From: Rhodospirillaceae bacterium
Lineage (GTDB): Bacteria > Pseudomonadota > Alphaproteobacteria > GCA-2731375
DNA length: 64,000 bases
Direction of reading: 5' to 3'
Assembly: GCA_018660265.1 (NCBI GenBank)
Contig: JABJKS010000103.1
Coordinates: 49,498 to 113,497 of the forward strand
The position numbers and the translations under genes were made by a program. Of the stretch, positions 10,505 to 19,664 are shown piece by piece (position 1 is the stretch's first letter; every line of letters begins with the position of its first letter). The notes beneath the pieces are model-generated. The model did no database searches and had not been told where the DNA came from. It saw only the letters and a program-made list of their open reading frames with translations.

Positions 10505-11520
10505 TAGAATCTATGGTGGGGCCCAACGAAGTTGCAGCTTTCCTCCACCGCCATGGCTGGGGCGATGCGGATCGTAGACCCATGGCCGGCGACGCCTCTG
10601 CCCGGCGCTATGAACGTCTGTACCGGGCCGGAAACAAAGACGCCGGCCAAGGCCTCCTGATGCTTGCACCACCGGGTCCAATGGCCACTGAATTCATAAC
10701 CGTCGCGGCGATACTGGATAGCCTTGGCCTGTCTGCGCCACGCATCCTGGCGGCAGAGCCTGACCTGGGCCTGGCGCTGGTCGAGGATTTTGGCGATGAC
10801 ACCTATACGGCTCTGTTGGACCACGGTATCCCGCCGTTACCCTTGTACGAACTGGCCGTGGATAGCTTGATCCATTTGCACCGGCATTTTTCCCCCGATG
10901 GGGCAGCGGCACGATTACCGGTTTTCGACCGGGAACTGTTTCTGAACCAAACCATGTTGTTCTGTGAAAGCTATCTACCCACAGTTCTGGACACGGTCGA
11001 TGATCAGGCCATCGAGAGTTTCAGGCAGGCCTGGACAGCGCCACTGGAACAGGCCCTGACCGTGCCCAATTCCCTTTTGTTGCGGGATTTTCACGCGGGC
11101 AATCTTTTTCATCTTTCCGACCGGCCGGGTGTTCGGGCCTGCGGTCTGATTGATTTTCAAGACGCCGGCGTTGGTCCGGTAACCTACGACATGGTTTCCC
11201 TGTTGCAGGATGCCCGCCGTGATGTACCAGCCCGTGTAACTGCGGCTTGCCTGGCGCGCTATACCGCAGCCTTCCCCAACCTTGATCCCGGCCTGTTCGA
11301 AATTTCATACAATGTCCTGGCGGCCCAGCGTCATATCCGGGTTATTGCGATTTTTGCCCGCCTGGCCGGTCAGGGAAAACCAGACTACATGGCCTATTTG
11401 CCGCGCCTGTTGGCCCTGTTGGGCCAGGCCCTAGGCCACCCCGTGCTGGAGGACCTGGCGATCTGGTTCGATCGTCACTTGAATGCGGTAATAGAGATAG
11501 GCCAGCAACCCCGCCAATAA
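10501..11520 (+). CDS. amgK: AmgK-like aminoglycoside-phosphotransferase-fold sugar kinase
   Basis: The start at 10501 overlaps the tsaE stop (ATGA) and gives 339 residues beginning MIESMVGPNEV. The kinase fold shows DASARRYERLYR (nucleotide-binding strand), the catalytic loop LLRDFHAGNLFHL and the metal-binding GLIDFQDAGVGPVTYDMVSL. This is the pattern of N-acetylmuramate/N-acetylglucosamine-1-kinase (AmgK), used in peptidoglycan recycling and usually encoded after tsaE. The usual partner murU (nucleotidyltransferase) does not follow; instead a convergent gene overlaps the 3' end by 90 bp. AmgK activity is therefore inferred from motif and position. Confidence 0.82.
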   Translation: MIESMVGPNEVAAFLHRHGWGDADRRPMAGDASARRYERLYRAGNKDAGQGLLMLAPPGPMATEFITVAAILDSLGLSAPRILAAEPDLGLALVEDFGDDTYTALLDHGIPPLPLYELAVDSLIHLHRHFSPDGAAARLPVFDRELFLNQTMLFCESYLPTVLDTVDDQAIESFRQAWTAPLEQALTVPNSLLLRDFHAGNLFHLSDRPGVRACGLIDFQDAGVGPVTYDMVSLLQDARRDVPARVTAACLARYTAAFPNLDPGLFEISYNVLAAQRHIRVIAIFARLAGQGKPDYMAYLPRLLALLGQALGHPVLEDLAIWFDRHLNAVIEIGQQPRQ

Positions 11521-12693
11521 TAATGGCCCGATGGGTAAGCCGTGGGCATTCAACGGCATCATGAGCACGGGCAGGGTCCAACAGAACGCCACGGTGATGA
11601 ATTCGCCTCGCCGCCAGCCGGTTTTCATGGCGTCGACGCTCAGACAGATCAACGGAATTGAGATCAAACCCATATCGTAATTGAAGCCTTGGGGGCTGGC
11701 CGCAAAGGTGGCCACGAACAACAACGAGACGCGCAACCGCCAATCGCGCAGGCCGCGCAGGCCGCCCTGGCCGCCCGGTCCGGCCCGAAAGACCCGGTAC
11801 ACCAGGATCACCGCACCTATGGCAACGATGGTCTGCACTGTATGTGCCAACCACAGAGGCAGTCCAATGATCCGGCCCGCCATGAACCAGCCGGGCATCA
11901 TCCACCTAAATGGCCCCTCGCTGGTCGACATAAAGCGCAATTGATGCGGCAGGGTGGAATCCAGGAATTGCCACCAGACCGCTTCGCCGTACATCAACGT
12001 CGTAGCCCCCGCCAACAAAACCGCCGTCACTGTGGCCGCGGCGATGGCCTTCCACTGTCGCATCGCCAGCAGGCTAACGGGTATCAAGATACCAAGGTGC
12101 GGCTTGAACGTCAGCAGGCCGAACATGATGCCGGACAATATGGGACGCCGGTCCAACATGGTAAAACCAGCTATGGCCAAGGTTGTCGTAATAAATCCGT
12201 TCTGGCCGAGAAATACATTCACGAATGTGGACGGCGCCAGCAACAGCAGCCAGGGGAAGCTTTTCATGGCGGGCCAGAATTTTTGAGCTGCATAAAACAG
12301 CACCAGCAAGCCGCATAAGGTCCACGTGAGGAAGGCAACGCGATATGGCAGGCTGGATAGTTGTTCGGTCAGGAACAGGGCCTGGGGCGGATAGGACCAA
12401 AAATGAAACGGAAAATCAGCCCCCATATGTTGGCGCTGGGCGGCGGCAAACTTATCCTGATCGAAAATATCCGCCGTACGCCCTGCGTCCACCAATTCCG
12501 AGGCCGTCCATAGATTTATGAAATCCCGTCCCACCGCATGGTTCAGACCATCGTGGTCACCGCGCCACAAAGAAATATAGAGGTAGGAGAACACCAGACA
12601 GGTCAGCAAAATACCCGCGCACAGGCTTAGCAACAGGCCCAATGGCGGGGACGGGGACGGGGACGGGGGCGGGGGCGGGGACGGGGCGCGCAA
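11431..12693 (-). CDS. GT87-type (DUF2029) polyprenol-phosphate-mannose-dependent transferase-like membrane protein
   Basis: A 420-residue polytopic protein with about ten helices. Near its N-terminus, GRDFINLWTASELVDAG carries the aspartate expected on the first periplasmic loop of GT-C mannosyltransferases of the GT87/PimE group; FWSYPPQALF, LGQNGFITT and FKPHLG further along also fit. It would add a sugar from a polyprenyl-phosphate donor on the periplasmic side. The start is a TTG at 12693, 10 nt after the upstream LLM gene, and the first 17 residues are a Ser-Pro repeat coded by a G/C-rich simple-sequence tract, so the real start may lie further in. Its last 90 bp overlap the convergent amgK. 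Confidence 0.72.
   Translation of the reverse strand: MRAPSPPPPPSPSPSPPLGLLLSLCAGILLTCLVFSYLYISLWRGDHDGLNHAVGRDFINLWTASELVDAGRTADIFDQDKFAAAQRQHMGADFPFHFWSYPPQALFLTEQLSSLPYRVAFLTWTLCGLLVLFYAAQKFWPAMKSFPWLLLLAPSTFVNVFLGQNGFITTTLAIAGFTMLDRRPILSGIMFGLLTFKPHLGILIPVSLLAMRQWKAIAAATVTAVLLAGATTLMYGEAVWWQFLDSTLPHQLRFMSTSEGPFRWMMPGWFMAGRIIGLPLWLAHTVQTIVAIGAVILVYRVFRAGPGGQGGLRGLRDWRLRVSLLFVATFAASPQGFNYDMGLISIPLICLSVDAMKTGWRRGEFITVAFCWTLPVLMMPLNAHGLPIGPLLLAGLLAYLYYRIQVTIEPDRQVLQHGVA
12644..12686. repeat. GGGGAC/GGGGGC simple-sequence tract
   Basis: Seven 6-nt units of GGGGAC or GGGGGC type lie in the 5' end of the GT87-like gene and code for its Pro-Ser run. The unit is a multiple of three, so a copy change would alter length without frameshifting. 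The G-rich strand has enough G4 runs to form a quadruplex. Confidence 0.8.
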
Positions 12694-12703
12694 ATTGCCG
12701 GCT

Positions 12704-13837
12704 CTATTCAGCGGCTGTCGTCGTCGTGGCGGGTCGGCTTGCCAAATGCTGGCTCAGGCGCGGGATGACGTCTTCGGCCAGCAGGGTCATGGAACGCCGC
12801 CATATGGGCGCCTTGTCCCAGTCGTGGCCAACCATCAACAAGGTTCCGAAATCGCCCCATTGTTCACAAAGGTCCACCAACTGATCCAGCACACTGTTGG
12901 CATCACCGAATGTCACCATGGACCGGATCACGTCGTCCAATTTCAGATCATCATCGGAAACATCCCTGTCGGGTTTCAACATCTCCAAAATGCCGCGGCT
13001 GCGGTAGAGATCCATGAAATAGCGGAAATAGAAACTCAACCCGCCATTCGGATTGGCGATATAATCCTCCGCCTCCTGCTGATCATCCGTCACCAGGATA
13101 GAGCGGGCGATACGCCAGGCAGCGGGGTTGGCCGCACGCCCTACATTGTCGCAACCCTTTTGATAGGCCTGCCAATGGCTTTGGATATAGCGGGCTTGAA
13201 TGAAGTTGGCGGAGACGATTTCCCAGCCCCGCTCCGCCGCCATGGTTGCGGACGAGGAATGGGGCGAGACGATGGAAAGGCAAACCGTGGGATAGGGGTC
13301 CTGATAAGGTTTGCAAATTTCACCGATGCCTAAATGTGGCAGTACCGCATCCTTCAGCTTAATCGGCCAGTATTCGCCATCAATGTCATAGCCAGGGCCT
13401 GCTTTTGCATCCGTACCCCAGATCTTGTGAATGGCATCAATGGATTCCAGCATCATGGCACGGCGTTGTTTTTCGTCCGTCAGGCCCAATAGTTCAAAAT
13501 CACTGACCAGGCCACCGGGACCAATGCCCATGATATAGCGGCCCCGGGACATGTGATCGAAATTCGCGACTTGTGCCGCCACTTGGGTTGGATGCTGTTG
13601 CGGCAGGTTCAAAACGCCGGAGGCGAAATTGATGCCCTTGGTCTGTTCGATCATGGAGGCAAAAAACATCAACGACGATGCGATGGGTTCGGCGGTTGAA
13701 CTGATATGTTCGCCGCACCAGGCCTCCGCCATGCCAAGGCTATCGGCCAGGATCACGGCCTCCCGGTCTTCGGACAAGACATCCGTCAAGCTGCGGGCAG
13801 GATCGTGCAAAGGCATCATGAACATGCCGAGTTTCAT
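12704..13837 (-). CDS. LLM class flavin-dependent oxidoreductase
   Basis: A luciferase-like (TIM-barrel, F420/FMN) oxidoreductase of 377 residues from the ATG at 13837 (MKLGMFMMPLHDPARS), which has TTGGAG eight bases upstream; an earlier in-frame TTG is unlikely. Family features include MAEAWCGEHISS, GVLNLPQQHPTQVAAQVANFDHMSRGR (split here as GVLNLPQQHP and ANFDHMSRGR) and GIGPGGLVSDFE. Such proteins act as flavin-dependent monooxygenases or reductases with a separate flavin reductase. Together with the adjacent enolase-superfamily and RidA genes on the same strand it forms a small catabolic group. The substrate is unknown. Confidence 0.85.
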   Translation of the reverse strand: MKLGMFMMPLHDPARSLTDVLSEDREAVILADSLGMAEAWCGEHISSTAEPIASSLMFFASMIEQTKGINFASGVLNLPQQHPTQVAAQVANFDHMSRGRYIMGIGPGGLVSDFELLGLTDEKQRRAMMLESIDAIHKIWGTDAKAGPGYDIDGEYWPIKLKDAVLPHLGIGEICKPYQDPYPTVCLSIVSPHSSSATMAAERGWEIVSANFIQARYIQSHWQAYQKGCDNVGRAANPAAWRIARSILVTDDQQEAEDYIANPNGGLSFYFRYFMDLYRSRGILEMLKPDRDVSDDDLKLDDVIRSMVTFGDANSVLDQLVDLCEQWGDFGTLLMVGHDWDKAPIWRRSMTLLAEDVIPRLSQHLASRPATTTTAAE

Positions 13838-13857
13838 GGGACACTCCAATCAAATAA

Positions 13858-15027
13858 TCAGCCTACAGAGTAGGCGCGAACAAAATCCGGATCAATGGTC
13901 AGGCCTAATCCGGGGCGGTCGGGAATACTGATACGCCCCTCAACCACCGGAAAATTCTCCGCCACAAGATCATGCATCAAGGGATTATGGCCCAGGGAAT
14001 ATTCCACCGTAAAGGCAGCAGGTGCCGTGGCGCAGATTTGCAGGCCAGCCGCGAACATAATCGCCCCGCCCCACATATGCGGGGCCAGGCGGATCTGGTG
14101 GCTGGTGGCCAGGGCGGCAATGCGCATGGCTTCCGTAATGCCGCCACAAATGGCCAGGTCGGGTTGAAAGATATCAACCGCGCGGGCCAGGGCCAGATCA
14201 CGGAAGTCAAACCGGGTAAAGATGCTTTCCCCAGCCGAGATGGGAATATCCGTCGCCGCACGCACCTCGGCACAGCCCGGAATATCATCCGCCGTCACCG
14301 GCTCCTCGAACCAGGCAAGGTCAAAATCAGTGACCAGGCGGCAGAACCGCTTCGCCTCGGCGCAATCAAATGTGCCATGGGCATCCGCCATGATGCCCAC
14401 ATCATCGCCCAGATACTTGCGGGCGGCAGCGACCCTGGCAGCGGAGGTTCTGGCATCACCGTCGGCCGAACCCACCCGCATCTTCACGGCACCAAAACCG
14501 CCCGCTTCGATATAACCGGCCAGTTGTTCGCCGATGCTTTCCGCAGGTGCCCAACCGCCCGAGGCATAGGCCGCCAGATCGTCCCGGCATTTGCCCCCCA
14601 GCAATTGCCAGACCGGCACGCCCAATGATTGCCCCAACAGATCCCATAGGGCGATGTCGATACCGCTGATGGCGGAAATGGTTAAACCCCGCCGGCCCAG
14701 GGCGGGGAAGACGTGGCCTCTTTCAATGGCGAAATGGGCCCGGCTGCCGTTATACATTTCTTCCCAATGGCCGGCGATACGCCTGGCATCCTGGCCGACC
14801 AGCAGCGACCCCAATTCGTCCCTGATCAAAGTTACCAGGGCCCGGCCATCACCCAGATTACCGACGCCGGCCTTGGCCTCGCCATGGCCGACAAGGCCGT
14901 CTTCGGTTTCGATACGCACCAAAACCGTATCGAAGGACCGCATACGGCCAAAGTCCGAAGTATGCTGGCGCGCCTCCGGGATCGGCACTTGCAACCAGGT
15001 TGCCTCGACAGACCTAATTTTCGTCAT
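13858..15027 (-). CDS. Mandelate racemase/muconate lactonizing enzyme family protein
   Basis: An enolase-superfamily enzyme of 389 residues from the ATG at 15027 (MTKIRSVEATWLQ), three bases after the RidA stop. The capping domain is N-terminal. The barrel shows the base lysine in AVKMRVG, metal ligands in IMADAHGTFD, WFEEPVTADD and ISAGESIF, and a histidine in LAPHMWGG preceded by the aspartate of FQPDLAICGGITEA, a His-Asp dyad as in mandelate racemase. Racemase, sugar-acid dehydratase or related chemistry is possible; specificity cannot be read. It is coupled to ridA upstream and followed 20 nt later by an LLM oxidoreductase. Confidence 0.86.
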   Translation of the reverse strand: MTKIRSVEATWLQVPIPEARQHTSDFGRMRSFDTVLVRIETEDGLVGHGEAKAGVGNLGDGRALVTLIRDELGSLLVGQDARRIAGHWEEMYNGSRAHFAIERGHVFPALGRRGLTISAISGIDIALWDLLGQSLGVPVWQLLGGKCRDDLAAYASGGWAPAESIGEQLAGYIEAGGFGAVKMRVGSADGDARTSAARVAAARKYLGDDVGIMADAHGTFDCAEAKRFCRLVTDFDLAWFEEPVTADDIPGCAEVRAATDIPISAGESIFTRFDFRDLALARAVDIFQPDLAICGGITEAMRIAALATSHQIRLAPHMWGGAIMFAAGLQICATAPAAFTVEYSLGHNPLMHDLVAENFPVVEGRISIPDRPGLGLTIDPDFVRAYSVG

Positions 15028-15029
15028 CG

Positions 15030-15491
15030 TCAATCCACCTCGACAATCATTTCCACCTCAACTGGAATTTGAAACGGTAATGAACCCATCCCAACGGCGG
15101 ATCGCGCATGGCGTCCCGCCTCACCAAAGACCTCAAACATCAGGTCTGAATAGCCATTGATGACCTTTGGATGCTCATTGAAATCCGGTGCGGCATTGAC
15201 CATACCCAGGACCTTGACGACCCGTTTAACCCGGTCCAGGTCACCGATCTCGGCCCGCAAAGTGGCAAGAGCGTTCAGGCCCACCAATCGGGCCGCCGCC
15301 TGGGCGTCGGCAATGCTCATGCCACCGGTTCCCACCTTGCCGGTAATGGAGGTGCCGTCGGGCCGGCGCGGGCCCTGACCAGAGATATAGACCAGATTAC
15401 CGGTCTGCACCGCGCCGACATAGCTGCCCAACGGGGTCGGTGGGTTCGGCAGTTCGATGCCCAGGTTCTTCATTGTTGCTTCCGCGCTCAT
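15030..15491 (-). CDS. RidA/YjgF family protein
   Basis: A 153-residue RidA-fold protein starting MSAEATMKNLGIELPNPP with a strong GAGGAGG site upstream. Family blocks are VYISGQGPRRPDG, AARLVGLNALATLRAEIG, VVKVLGMVNAAPDF and the C-terminal PVEVEMIVEVD. In canonical RidA the deaminase arginine sits in the VNAxPxF region; here HARSAVGMGSLPFQIPVEVE carries the arginine of the last motif. It probably deaminates or isomerises an unstable intermediate. It is first in a three-gene unit with the enolase-superfamily enzyme and the LLM oxidoreductase. Confidence 0.85.
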   Translation of the reverse strand: MSAEATMKNLGIELPNPPTPLGSYVGAVQTGNLVYISGQGPRRPDGTSITGKVGTGGMSIADAQAAARLVGLNALATLRAEIGDLDRVKRVVKVLGMVNAAPDFNEHPKVINGYSDLMFEVFGEAGRHARSAVGMGSLPFQIPVEVEMIVEVD

Positions 15492-15632
15492 AGCAAATCC
15501 TCCTCATGGTCGTTTGTTGACAACGTTGGTGTCCAGCCTAACACCTAGCGGCCTGTCACGGTATTTATGAAATTCCATTATGGCCAATCGAAGATCCTGG
15601 ACGGAGCGTAGTAAATTACCTATATCCGGCAT

Positions 15633-16520
15633 ATGACCAAGAAAATGGGACAGGCGTTTTTGAAGATGCATGGCGCGGGCAACGACTTCGTCGTGCTTGA
15701 TTTGCGCCAGGTTTCTCTGCGCGTGGACGCCAACCTGGCCCGCGCCATCGCGGACCGGCGCACGGGCGTAGGCTGTGACCAGGTGATCTCTATCGAGCCA
15801 TCGAACAGGGGTGATGCCTTTATGCGCATCCATAATCCTGATGGCAGCGAGGCCCAGGCCTGCGGCAACGCGACCCGGTGCGTGGCAAGCTTGCTTTTGG
15901 CGGAACATGATACGGGTAAAAGCACCGGGCAAACGGTGATCGAGACTCAAGCCGGCCTGTTGCCCGCCCAGGCAATAGAAGACGGTTGGTTCCAGGTGGA
16001 TATGGGGCCTGCCTATCTTGACTGGCAGGATATTCCCCTCTCTCATGAAATGGACAGTTTGCAGCTGGATTTAACCTTGGCACCCGAGGCCGGAAGTGGG
16101 GCCGGTCCTGTTTTGTCGGACCCCTGTGCGGTTGGCATGGGCAATCCCCATGCGGTGTTTTTTGTCGATGATCTGGATACCATTGATATTCCCAGCGTCG
16201 GGCCCGCGTTGGAAAACCATGCCTTGTTCCCGGAACGAGCCAACATTGGCTTTGTCCAGGTTACCGGCCCGGACCAACTGCGCCTGCGGGTGTGGGAACG
16301 AAGTGCTGGATTAACCCTGGCCTGCGGCTCGGGGGCCTGTGCCGCCCTGGTCGCCAGCCATCGACGAGGCAAGTGCGGTCGGCGTGCCGAGCTGACAGTC
16401 GACGGTGGTCGCCTGATCATTGAGTGGCGGGCCGAGGACGGCCATGTTTTGATGAGCGGACCGGTCGCCACCGCTTATCGCGGCGAGCTGGATGTCGCCC
16501 TGCTGGCGACGGCAGCATGA
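15633..16520 (+). CDS. dapF: Diaminopimelate epimerase
   Basis: It converts LL- to meso-diaminopimelate for lysine and peptidoglycan synthesis. The 295-residue protein begins [20 protein letters not shown]. The two catalytic cysteines are seen in [16 protein letters not shown] and [13 protein letters not shown], and the [11 protein letters not shown] segment is conserved. An alternative start is the ATG at 15645. It begins a tightly coupled unit with mtaB (ATGA overlap at 16517) and ftsY. Confidence 0.95.
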   Translation: MTKKMGQAFLKMHGAGNDFVVLDLRQVSLRVDANLARAIADRRTGVGCDQVISIEPSNRGDAFMRIHNPDGSEAQACGNATRCVASLLLAEHDTGKSTGQTVIETQAGLLPAQAIEDGWFQVDMGPAYLDWQDIPLSHEMDSLQLDLTLAPEAGSGAGPVLSDPCAVGMGNPHAVFFVDDLDTIDIPSVGPALENHALFPERANIGFVQVTGPDQLRLRVWERSAGLTLACGSGACAALVASHRRGKCGRRAELTVDGGRLIIEWRAEDGHVLMSGPVATAYRGELDVALLATAA

Positions 16521-17797
16521 GCACGCCCCCCATGACGACACCCGAGGTCATTAATTTCGGCTGCCGTCTGAATGCCTACGAGGCTGAGGTTATGCGAGAG
16601 CAAGCCACCAAGGCGGGTTTGCGTGATGCGGTCATCATCAACACCTGCGCCGTTACATCAGAAGCGGTACGCCAGGCACGCCAGGCCATTCGCAAGGCGC
16701 GACGCCTACAGCCCGATGCAACCATCGTGGTTACCGGTTGTGCGGCACAGTTGGAGCCGGACACGTTCGCCGCCATGGCTGAAGTTGACCGGGTGTTGGG
16801 CAACCAGGAGAAGCTGCAGGGCGCGAATTTCGTAGCACCTATCGACGGTAAAATCCTGGTCGATGATATCATGTCCGTGGAGCAATTGGCCGGCCATCTG
16901 GTCCCCGGCTTTGACGGTCGCAGCCGGGCCTTCGTCCAGGTGCAACAGGGCTGCGATCACCGTTGTACATTCTGCATCATTCCCTTTGCCCGCGGCCCGT
17001 CGCTGTCCGTGCCCATTGCCGCCATTGTGCAACAGGTTCGCACCCTAGTCGCCAATGGCTATGGGGAGGTGGTACTGACCGGGGTTGATATTACATCCTA
17101 TGGCCATGACCTGGCAGGCCAACCCAGTTTGGGGCAATTGCTGCGCCGGTTGCTGGCGGCAGTGCCGGAATTGCCGCGCCTGCGCCTGTCGTCTTTGGAT
17201 GCGGTTGAGATCGACGCCGAACTGGAACGCCTGTTGTTGGAGGAGCCCCGGGTTATGCCCCACCTTCATCTTAGTCTGCAAGCCGGCGATGATCTTATTC
17301 TAAAGCGCATGGCACGGCGTCACAATCGCGCCCAAGCCATCGCGTTATGCCAACGTCTGCGCAAGGGCCGACCGGACATGGTTTTTGGCGCGGACCTCAT
17401 TGCCGGTTTCCCGACAGAGACAGAGGCGCAGTTCCAAAACTCATTGGCGTTGGTTGATGACTGCGGTTTGACCTATCTGCATGTCTTTCCCTATTCGGAA
17501 CGACCAGGCACCCCAGCGGCACGCATGCCCCAGGTCCCTAGTGATGAGCGCAAACGCCGCGCCAGGCTATTGCGGGAAAAGGGCGCAGCGGCTCTGGCGA
17601 CGTTTTTGGCATCGCAGGTTGGCACTTCCAGCCGGATGCTGCTGGAGAAGCCGGACCGAGGGCGTAGTGAACAGTTCGCGCAAATCCATCTGGATGGGCC
17701 ATGCTCGGCACCGACCGCCCTGCCACCTCATGGAATTGTGAACGTTGATATCATCGGCGCAACCCATGACCATTTGATCGGGCGTATGACCGCATGA
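16517..17797 (+). CDS. mtaB: tRNA t6A37 methylthiotransferase MtaB (radical SAM)
   Basis: The 426-residue protein from the ATG overlapping the dapF stop begins [19 protein letters not shown]. The N-terminal MTTase domain has cysteines in [16 protein letters not shown] and [10 protein letters not shown], and the radical SAM domain has the CX3CX2C cluster motif [17 protein letters not shown]. It adds a methylthio group to t6A37 of tRNA to make ms2t6A. The tsaE gene for the underlying t6A step is also in this window. A C-terminal TRAM-like segment ends the protein. It overlaps ftsY by ATGA. Confidence 0.93.
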   Translation: MSTPPMTTPEVINFGCRLNAYEAEVMREQATKAGLRDAVIINTCAVTSEAVRQARQAIRKARRLQPDATIVVTGCAAQLEPDTFAAMAEVDRVLGNQEKLQGANFVAPIDGKILVDDIMSVEQLAGHLVPGFDGRSRAFVQVQQGCDHRCTFCIIPFARGPSLSVPIAAIVQQVRTLVANGYGEVVLTGVDITSYGHDLAGQPSLGQLLRRLLAAVPELPRLRLSSLDAVEIDAELERLLLEEPRVMPHLHLSLQAGDDLILKRMARRHNRAQAIALCQRLRKGRPDMVFGADLIAGFPTETEAQFQNSLALVDDCGLTYLHVFPYSERPGTPAARMPQVPSDERKRRARLLREKGAAALATFLASQVGTSSRMLLEKPDRGRSEQFAQIHLDGPCSAPTALPPHGIVNVDIIGATHDHLIGRMTA

Positions 17798-18726
17798 GTG
17801 ACGGAAAATTCGGCTTATTCTCGCGCCTGAAGGCGGGGCTTAGCCGTACGGCGGGAAATTTTGGTGCGGGACTGACGGCAGTCTTTACCAAACGAAAGCT
17901 TGACGCGGCGGCGTTGGAGGAACTGGAGGATCTGCTGATCGCGGCCGATCTGGGCCCCGCAGTGGCCGCGCGGGTCAGCGGCAAGCTCGCCAAGGATCGT
18001 TTTGAGAAAGAAATTAGCGAGGACGAGATCAAGGCTGCCCTTGCTGGTGTTGTCTCTGAAATTCTCGATCCGGTTGCGAAACCACTGGTTATTGATGCGA
18101 CGAAACGCCCTCATGTAATCCTGGTCGTTGGGGTAAACGGTACCGGTAAGACCACCACAATCGGTAAAATCGCCCATAATCTTGCGGCCGAAGGTAAAAC
18201 GGTGGTGCTGGCAGCGGCGGATACTTTCCGCGCCGCCGCCATCGAACAGTTGGAAATATGGGGCGATCGGACAGGGTCGGATGTGGTCAGGCGAGATGTC
18301 GGGGCGGACCCGGCGGCAGTCGCCTATGAAGGCTTGCGCCACGCCCAGGCCCAGGATGCGGATGTTCTGTTGGTGGATACGGCGGGTCGGTTGCAAAACA
18401 AGGCTAATTTGATGGATGAATTGGCCAAAGTGGTACGGGTCTTAGGTAAATTGGATGCAGATGCACCACATGATTGCTTATTGGTTCTGGACGCCACCAC
18501 CGGACAGAATGCCCTGCGCCAGGTTGAGGTGTTCTCGGATGTCTGTGACGTCACCGGCTTGGTCATGACAAAATTGGATGGCACTGCCCGAGGTGGGGTT
18601 TTGGTCGCGGTGGCGGAACGTTTTGGATTGCCGGTGCACTATATTGGCATCGGTGAGGGAGTGGACGACCTTCAGCCTTTCGCGGCGCAAGACTTTGCAC
18701 AGGCCATTGCCGGGCAGGACAATTGA
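17794..18726 (+). CDS. ftsY: Signal recognition particle receptor FtsY
   Basis: An SRP-family GTPase of 310 residues that docks ribosome-SRP complexes at the inner membrane. The N-terminal NG-domain helices follow a short amphipathic start ([20 protein letters not shown]), with no long acidic A domain, as in many alphaproteobacteria. GTPase motifs are GVNGTGKTTTIGKIA, AADTFRAAAIEQL, DTAGRLQNK and MTKLDGTARGG. It is coupled to mtaB and ends an operon with dapF. Confidence 0.96.
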   Translation: MSDGKFGLFSRLKAGLSRTAGNFGAGLTAVFTKRKLDAAALEELEDLLIAADLGPAVAARVSGKLAKDRFEKEISEDEIKAALAGVVSEILDPVAKPLVIDATKRPHVILVVGVNGTGKTTTIGKIAHNLAAEGKTVVLAAADTFRAAAIEQLEIWGDRTGSDVVRRDVGADPAAVAYEGLRHAQAQDADVLLVDTAGRLQNKANLMDELAKVVRVLGKLDADAPHDCLLVLDATTGQNALRQVEVFSDVCDVTGLVMTKLDGTARGGVLVAVAERFGLPVHYIGIGEGVDDLQPFAAQDFAQAIAGQDN

Positions 18727-18754
18727 CCATACGGCTGTGGAAAAGCCCCACAAT

Positions 18755-18798
18755 GCCATATAACGGTTACTTTATTAGCAGTACAGTAACGTAATGGC
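18755..18798. repeat. Imperfect inverted repeat after ftsY
   Basis: Arms containing GCCAT...GTTAC (18755-18770) and GTAAC...ATGGC (18786-18798) can pair around a 15-nt loop, in the 188-nt gap between ftsY and the response regulator. No U-tract follows, so it is not a classical terminator; an operator or RNA hairpin is possible. A smaller TGTGG/CCACA stem lies just before it. Confidence 0.4.
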
Positions 18799-18843
18799 GG
18801 TATTTCCCAAAGAATTTTCAGAAAACCTTGCAACGGTCGACAT

Positions 18844-18872
18844 TTGTAACATTTCATCAAATACGCTATTGT
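18844..18872 (+). promoter_or_regulatory. Putative sigma-70 promoter of the response regulator gene
   Basis: TTGTAA (18844-18849) and TATTGT (18867-18872) are separated by exactly 17 bp and lie about 43 bp before the ATG at 18915. The match to the consensus is moderate and no transcript data exist. Confidence 0.4.
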
Positions 18873-18914
18873 GCCGTCATTGATGATCCTGACTAATTTT
18901 TGTAGGACCTGAAA

Positions 18915-19628
18915 ATGCTCGGACGAATACTAATCGTCGATGATGATCCTGATATGCGTCTTGTTTTGCGCGAACATCTTGAGCCGGAAGGGTTTGAGGT
19001 TATCGACGCAGGTAACGGCGCGGAAATGCGTCGGATTATTGCCCAGGAAGAAGTTGACCTGGTAATCCTGGATTTACAACTGCCGGACGAAGATGGCCTT
19101 AATCTGGCAAAGGTTTTGCGCGAAAAGACCGATGCCGGTATCGTTATGCTGACGGGCAAAGGCACCACGGTCGATATGGTTGTCGGGCTGGAGGTTGGGG
19201 CCGACGATTACATCGCGAAACCCTTCAAATCCCGGGAATTATTGGCCCGCATTCGCAGTGTTCTGCGCCGTACGAAGCAGGCCCGCAGCGTAAAACCCAG
19301 TACAGGGCGCAGTGTCGTGAAGTTCCAGGGCTGGCGGTTTGAAAGCGCCTTTCAGCGCCTGACTGACCCGCAGGGGGAGGATACGGTTCTGACGGCGGGG
19401 GAATCCAGACTGCTGCAAACTTTGATCGATAATTTGGGCGAGACTGTGGCGCGGGACACTCTGCACCGGGAAGCCCTTGGTTATGATATGCAAGCCAACA
19501 GCCGCAATATTGATGTCCTGGTCGGCCGTTTGCGGCGCAAATTGGATTCAGACGATTCCAAGGAAAACCTGATCAAATCAGTCCGTGGCATCGGCTATGA
19601 ATTCACCGGCACCATCGAACAGGAATAG
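18915..19628 (+). CDS. OmpR/PhoB-family response regulator
   Basis: A 237-residue two-domain regulator. The receiver domain shows the acidic pair ILIVDDDPDMR, the phosphorylatable aspartate in LVILDLQLPDEDG (about residue 54), the Thr in VMLTGKG and the Lys in DDYIAKPFKSRELL. The winged-helix effector follows, with GESRLLQTLIDN and the recognition region NSRNIDVLVGRLRRKL. It would bind DNA as a phosphorylated dimer. No kinase gene is adjacent, so its partner is unknown. It converges with ppdK. Confidence 0.92.
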   Translation: MLGRILIVDDDPDMRLVLREHLEPEGFEVIDAGNGAEMRRIIAQEEVDLVILDLQLPDEDGLNLAKVLREKTDAGIVMLTGKGTTVDMVVGLEVGADDYIAKPFKSRELLARIRSVLRRTKQARSVKPSTGRSVVKFQGWRFESAFQRLTDPQGEDTVLTAGESRLLQTLIDNLGETVARDTLHREALGYDMQANSRNIDVLVGRLRRKLDSDDSKENLIKSVRGIGYEFTGTIEQE

Positions 19629-19639
19629 CGTTAACCCAA

Positions 19640-19664
19640 AGCCTGGCCCCTATTATATCAGGCT
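19640..19664. terminator. Hairpin between convergent genes, probable bidirectional terminator
   Basis: AGCCTG (19640-19645) and CAGGCT (19659-19664) are exact complements around a 13-nt loop, in the 34-nt space between the converging response regulator and ppdK genes. There is no clear T-run, so strength is uncertain; position is the main argument. Confidence 0.45.
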
